From Bradyrhizobiaceae bacterium (lineage in GTDB: Bacteria > Pseudomonadota > Alphaproteobacteria > Rhizobiales > Hyphomicrobiaceae): 24,019 bases of DNA. The notes below the pieces were generated by a model that saw only the letters and a list, made by a program, of their open reading frames with translations, had not been told where the DNA came from and ran no database searches. Positions 22,329 through 24,019 of the stretch are shown piece by piece. The position numbers and the translations under genes are program-made. How positions within the stretch are numbered: position 1 is the stretch's first letter; each line of letters opens with the position of its first letter. Location of the stretch: positions 1 through 24,019 of the forward strand of contig CANJPN010000015.1 of NCBI GenBank assembly GCA_947475855.1. The letters are read 5' to 3'.

Positions 22329-24019
22329 ACGAGCCTTCGCTTTTCAACGGTCGGATAGCCTTGATGGATGCATCGGGAAATGCGTCGAGCACAGCTTTCA
22401 GTGCCGGATTGGCTTTCAGACGCTCGATCTCGGCTGCTTCCGCTTCGCGCTTGACGACACCCAGCGGCCTGGCGCCCTTCTCGCGTGAAATCGAGACGAT
22501 CCAACGCCGACCTGTCCATTTTCCAAGCTTCTCGGTCAGCTCGCCGGTGAACCCCGCAGGTGCATTCGGTGGCAAGCTGATCTCCAGACGCCCGGGCTCG
22601 AACCGGACCAACTCGACCATGTCCTCGATCAGCATCTTGAGCTTGATGTCGCGCATGTCCCCGGCGAGATCGGCGATCTCTGCCAAGCTGCGTGGATCGG
22701 GCAGTGCGGCCCGTGCAGCTACCCCCTGGGGAAGGCCGGCGGCAAGCCCTCCTGTTTCCCCTCCCGACGCTCTCGCCATTCCCGGCGGCGTCGACGTATC
22801 AGCGTTGAGCGGCCCGCGCCCCGGCTGTGCTCCGCCACCACTTGCCGGACGCCCTGGATTGGCTGCGCCGCTGCCGCCCCCGAGCGCGCGGATGACCGCG
22901 TCAGGCGACGGCAAATCGGCCGTGTAAGCGATCCGGATCAGCACCATTTCAGCCGCTGCGAGCTGATCGGAAGCACGCCCTGCCTCCTCGATACCCTTGA
23001 GCAGCATCTGCCACGTGCGCGCCAGCAGCGGCATCGAGATCTGCCCTGCGACCGACGTCGCTCGCCGCTTTTCCTCCGCCGAAAGCCCTTCACCGGCAGC
23101 CTCTGCGCCAGCGGCCTTGATACGGCTGGCTATATGGATCGACTCGGCCAGATCCGAGAGTACCTGCACCGGCTCGGCACCGTCTTTGTGCAAAGCCTCC
23201 AGCGCGAGAATGGCCGGCCCGGGCTTGCCGCCGAGCATCAATTCCACAAGATCGAAGATGCGCCCGCGATCGGCCAGCCCGAGCATCGCGCGGACAGATT
23301 CGGTCGAGACTTTCCCCGATCCCATCGCGATCGCTTGATCCAGCAGCGAAAGCCCGTCGCGTACGGAACCCTCTGCTGCGCGTGCGATGAGCGCCAGCGC
23401 GTCTGGCTCGGCCCGCGCGCCTTCCTTGGCCACGATCCCATCGAAGTGCTTCACCAGCACAGGCACGTCGACTCGCCTGAGATCGAACCGCTGGCAGCGC
23501 GACAGCACCGTCACCGGGACTTTGCGAATCTCGGTCGTCGCGAAAATGAACTTCACATGCGCCGGCGGCTCCTCCAGCGTCTTCAAGAGCGCGTTGAACG
23601 CACCCTTGGACAGCATGTGGACCTCGTCGATGATGTAGACCTTGTAGCGCGCGAGAATCGGCTTATAGCGCGCGCTCTCGATGATCTCGCGCATGTTGTC
23701 GACGCCGGTATTGGACGCGGCGTCCATCTCGATCACATCGGCATGCCGGCTCTGGATGATGTCGCGGCAATGGACGCCGTAGCCGTCGAAGTCGACGGTG
23801 GGCCGGTCGACGAAGCCGTCTTTGGCAGGTCCATCCTTCGCATAATTCAGCGCTCGCGCCAGAATTCGCGCCGTCGTCGTCTTACCGACGCCGCGCACCC
23901 CCGTCAGCATGTAGCCCTGCGCGATACGGTTCGTCGCAAACGCGTTCTTGAGCGTCCGAACCATCGCCTCTTGGCCGATCAGGTCGGCGAAATTCTCCGG
24001 ACGGTACTTGCGCGCAAGC
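22327..24019 (-). CDS. dnaX: DNA polymerase III subunit gamma/tau, N-terminus cut by window edge
   Basis: This is the clamp-loader ATPase that loads the beta clamp and links the replicative polymerase cores. The frame runs off the window's right end: upstream of the ATG at 23964 it continues as LARKYRPENFADLIGQEA, the true conserved N-terminal segment, so the start is outside. About 563 residues are visible: Walker A GVRGVGKTTT (fragment residues about 40-49), Walker B IIDEVHMLSK (about 129-138), the sensor/arginine-finger region TVLSRCQRF (about 170-178), domain III, then a Gly/Pro/Ala-rich linker and a tau-like C-terminal domain. The zinc-binding region between Walker A and B keeps only the GVHC cysteine of the usual four, as I recall is common in alphaproteobacteria. 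I saw no clear slippery heptamer for a short gamma form. Confidence 0.96.
   Translation of the reverse strand, partial: LARKYRPENFADLIGQEAMVRTLKNAFATNRIAQGYMLTGVRGVGKTTTARILARALNYAKDGPAKDGFVDRPTVDFDGYGVHCRDIIQSRHADVIEMDAASNTGVDNMREIIESARYKPILARYKVYIIDEVHMLSKGAFNALLKTLEEPPAHVKFIFATTEIRKVPVTVLSRCQRFDLRRVDVPVLVKHFDGIVAKEGARAEPDALALIARAAEGSVRDGLSLLDQAIAMGSGKVSTESVRAMLGLADRGRIFDLVELMLGGKPGPAILALEALHKDGAEPVQVLSDLAESIHIASRIKAAGAEAAGEGLSAEEKRRATSVAGQISMPLLARTWQMLLKGIEEAGRASDQLAAAEMVLIRIAYTADLPSPDAVIRALGGGSGAANPGRPASGGGAQPGRGPLNADTSTPPGMARASGGETGGLAAGLPQGVAARAALPDPRSLAEIADLAGDMRDIKLKMLIEDMVELVRFEPGRLEISLPPNAPAGFTGELTEKLGKWTGRRWIVSISREKGARPLGVVKREAEAAEIERLKANPALKAVLDAFPDASIKAIRPLKSEGS

Noticed and set aside
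22327..24019. Programmed frameshift producing a short gamma form of DnaX
   Set aside because: No in-frame X-XXY-YYZ heptamer was found by eye; the nearest purine run (GAGGAAAAG) does not fit the pattern.

Overview
This is a chromosomal core-genome window, estimated by eye at roughly 60% G+C, from an alphaproteobacterium, most likely of the order Hyphomicrobiales (Rhodoplanes/Bradyrhizobium/Hyphomicrobium-like). The assignment rests on three things: the block S49 peptidase - N6-adenine methyltransferase - DUF2007 facing a divergent polyprenyl diphosphate synthase; the run mtaB-ftsY-yciB; and a DnaX with the reduced-cysteine zinc region that I associate with alphaproteobacteria. I see no tRNA, rRNA, CRISPR array, transposase or phage gene.

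Layout. 1-3576 (+): a secreted 725-residue protein with a carboxypeptidase-regulatory-like domain, one c-type heme motif and a propeller-like C-terminus, then a strong intrinsic terminator and a TctC/Bug-type solute-binding protein. 3577-3897: gene-free spacer with a 13-bp triple tandem repeat and an imperfect hairpin. 3898-5744 (-): O-acetylhomoserine sulfhydrylase and a YcgN-type cysteine-cluster protein. 5954-10268 (+): class A penicillin-binding protein, then a translationally coupled trio of DUF1214 protein, DUF1254 protein and TSUP/TauE-type permease. 10414-11489 (+): asd with its own promoter candidate and a textbook terminator. 11513-16494 (-): MarR regulator, YciB, a second enlarged YciB paralog, FtsY and MtaB. 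16619-18281 (+): a ZrgA-like histidine-rich zinc protein behind a promoter overlapped by a Zur-box-like dyad, then a GrdB/PrdB-like protein with Cys in place of selenocysteine. 18288-20213 (-): S49 peptidase, methyltransferase, DUF2007. 20317-21327 (+): polyprenyl diphosphate synthase, followed by two tiny one-helix membrane proteins. 21884-24019 (-): ybaB and dnaX, the latter cut by the window edge.

How the genes fit together. Several are housekeeping: cell wall (class A PBP, asd for diaminopimelate and Met/Thr/Lys), methionine synthesis from sulfide, septation (YciB), protein targeting (FtsY), tRNA modification (MtaB), quinone side chain (polyprenyl synthase) and DNA replication (DnaX/YbaB).

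The less ordinary parts are the heme/propeller protein with its TctC neighbour, the putative Zur-controlled ZrgA/GrdB-like pair, the tandem YciB paralogs, the two micro-membrane proteins, and a dispersed 27-31-nt palindrome present three times with a compensatory base-pair change, resembling a REP-type element. No single complete new system is evident. The first two are the best candidates for under-described biology.
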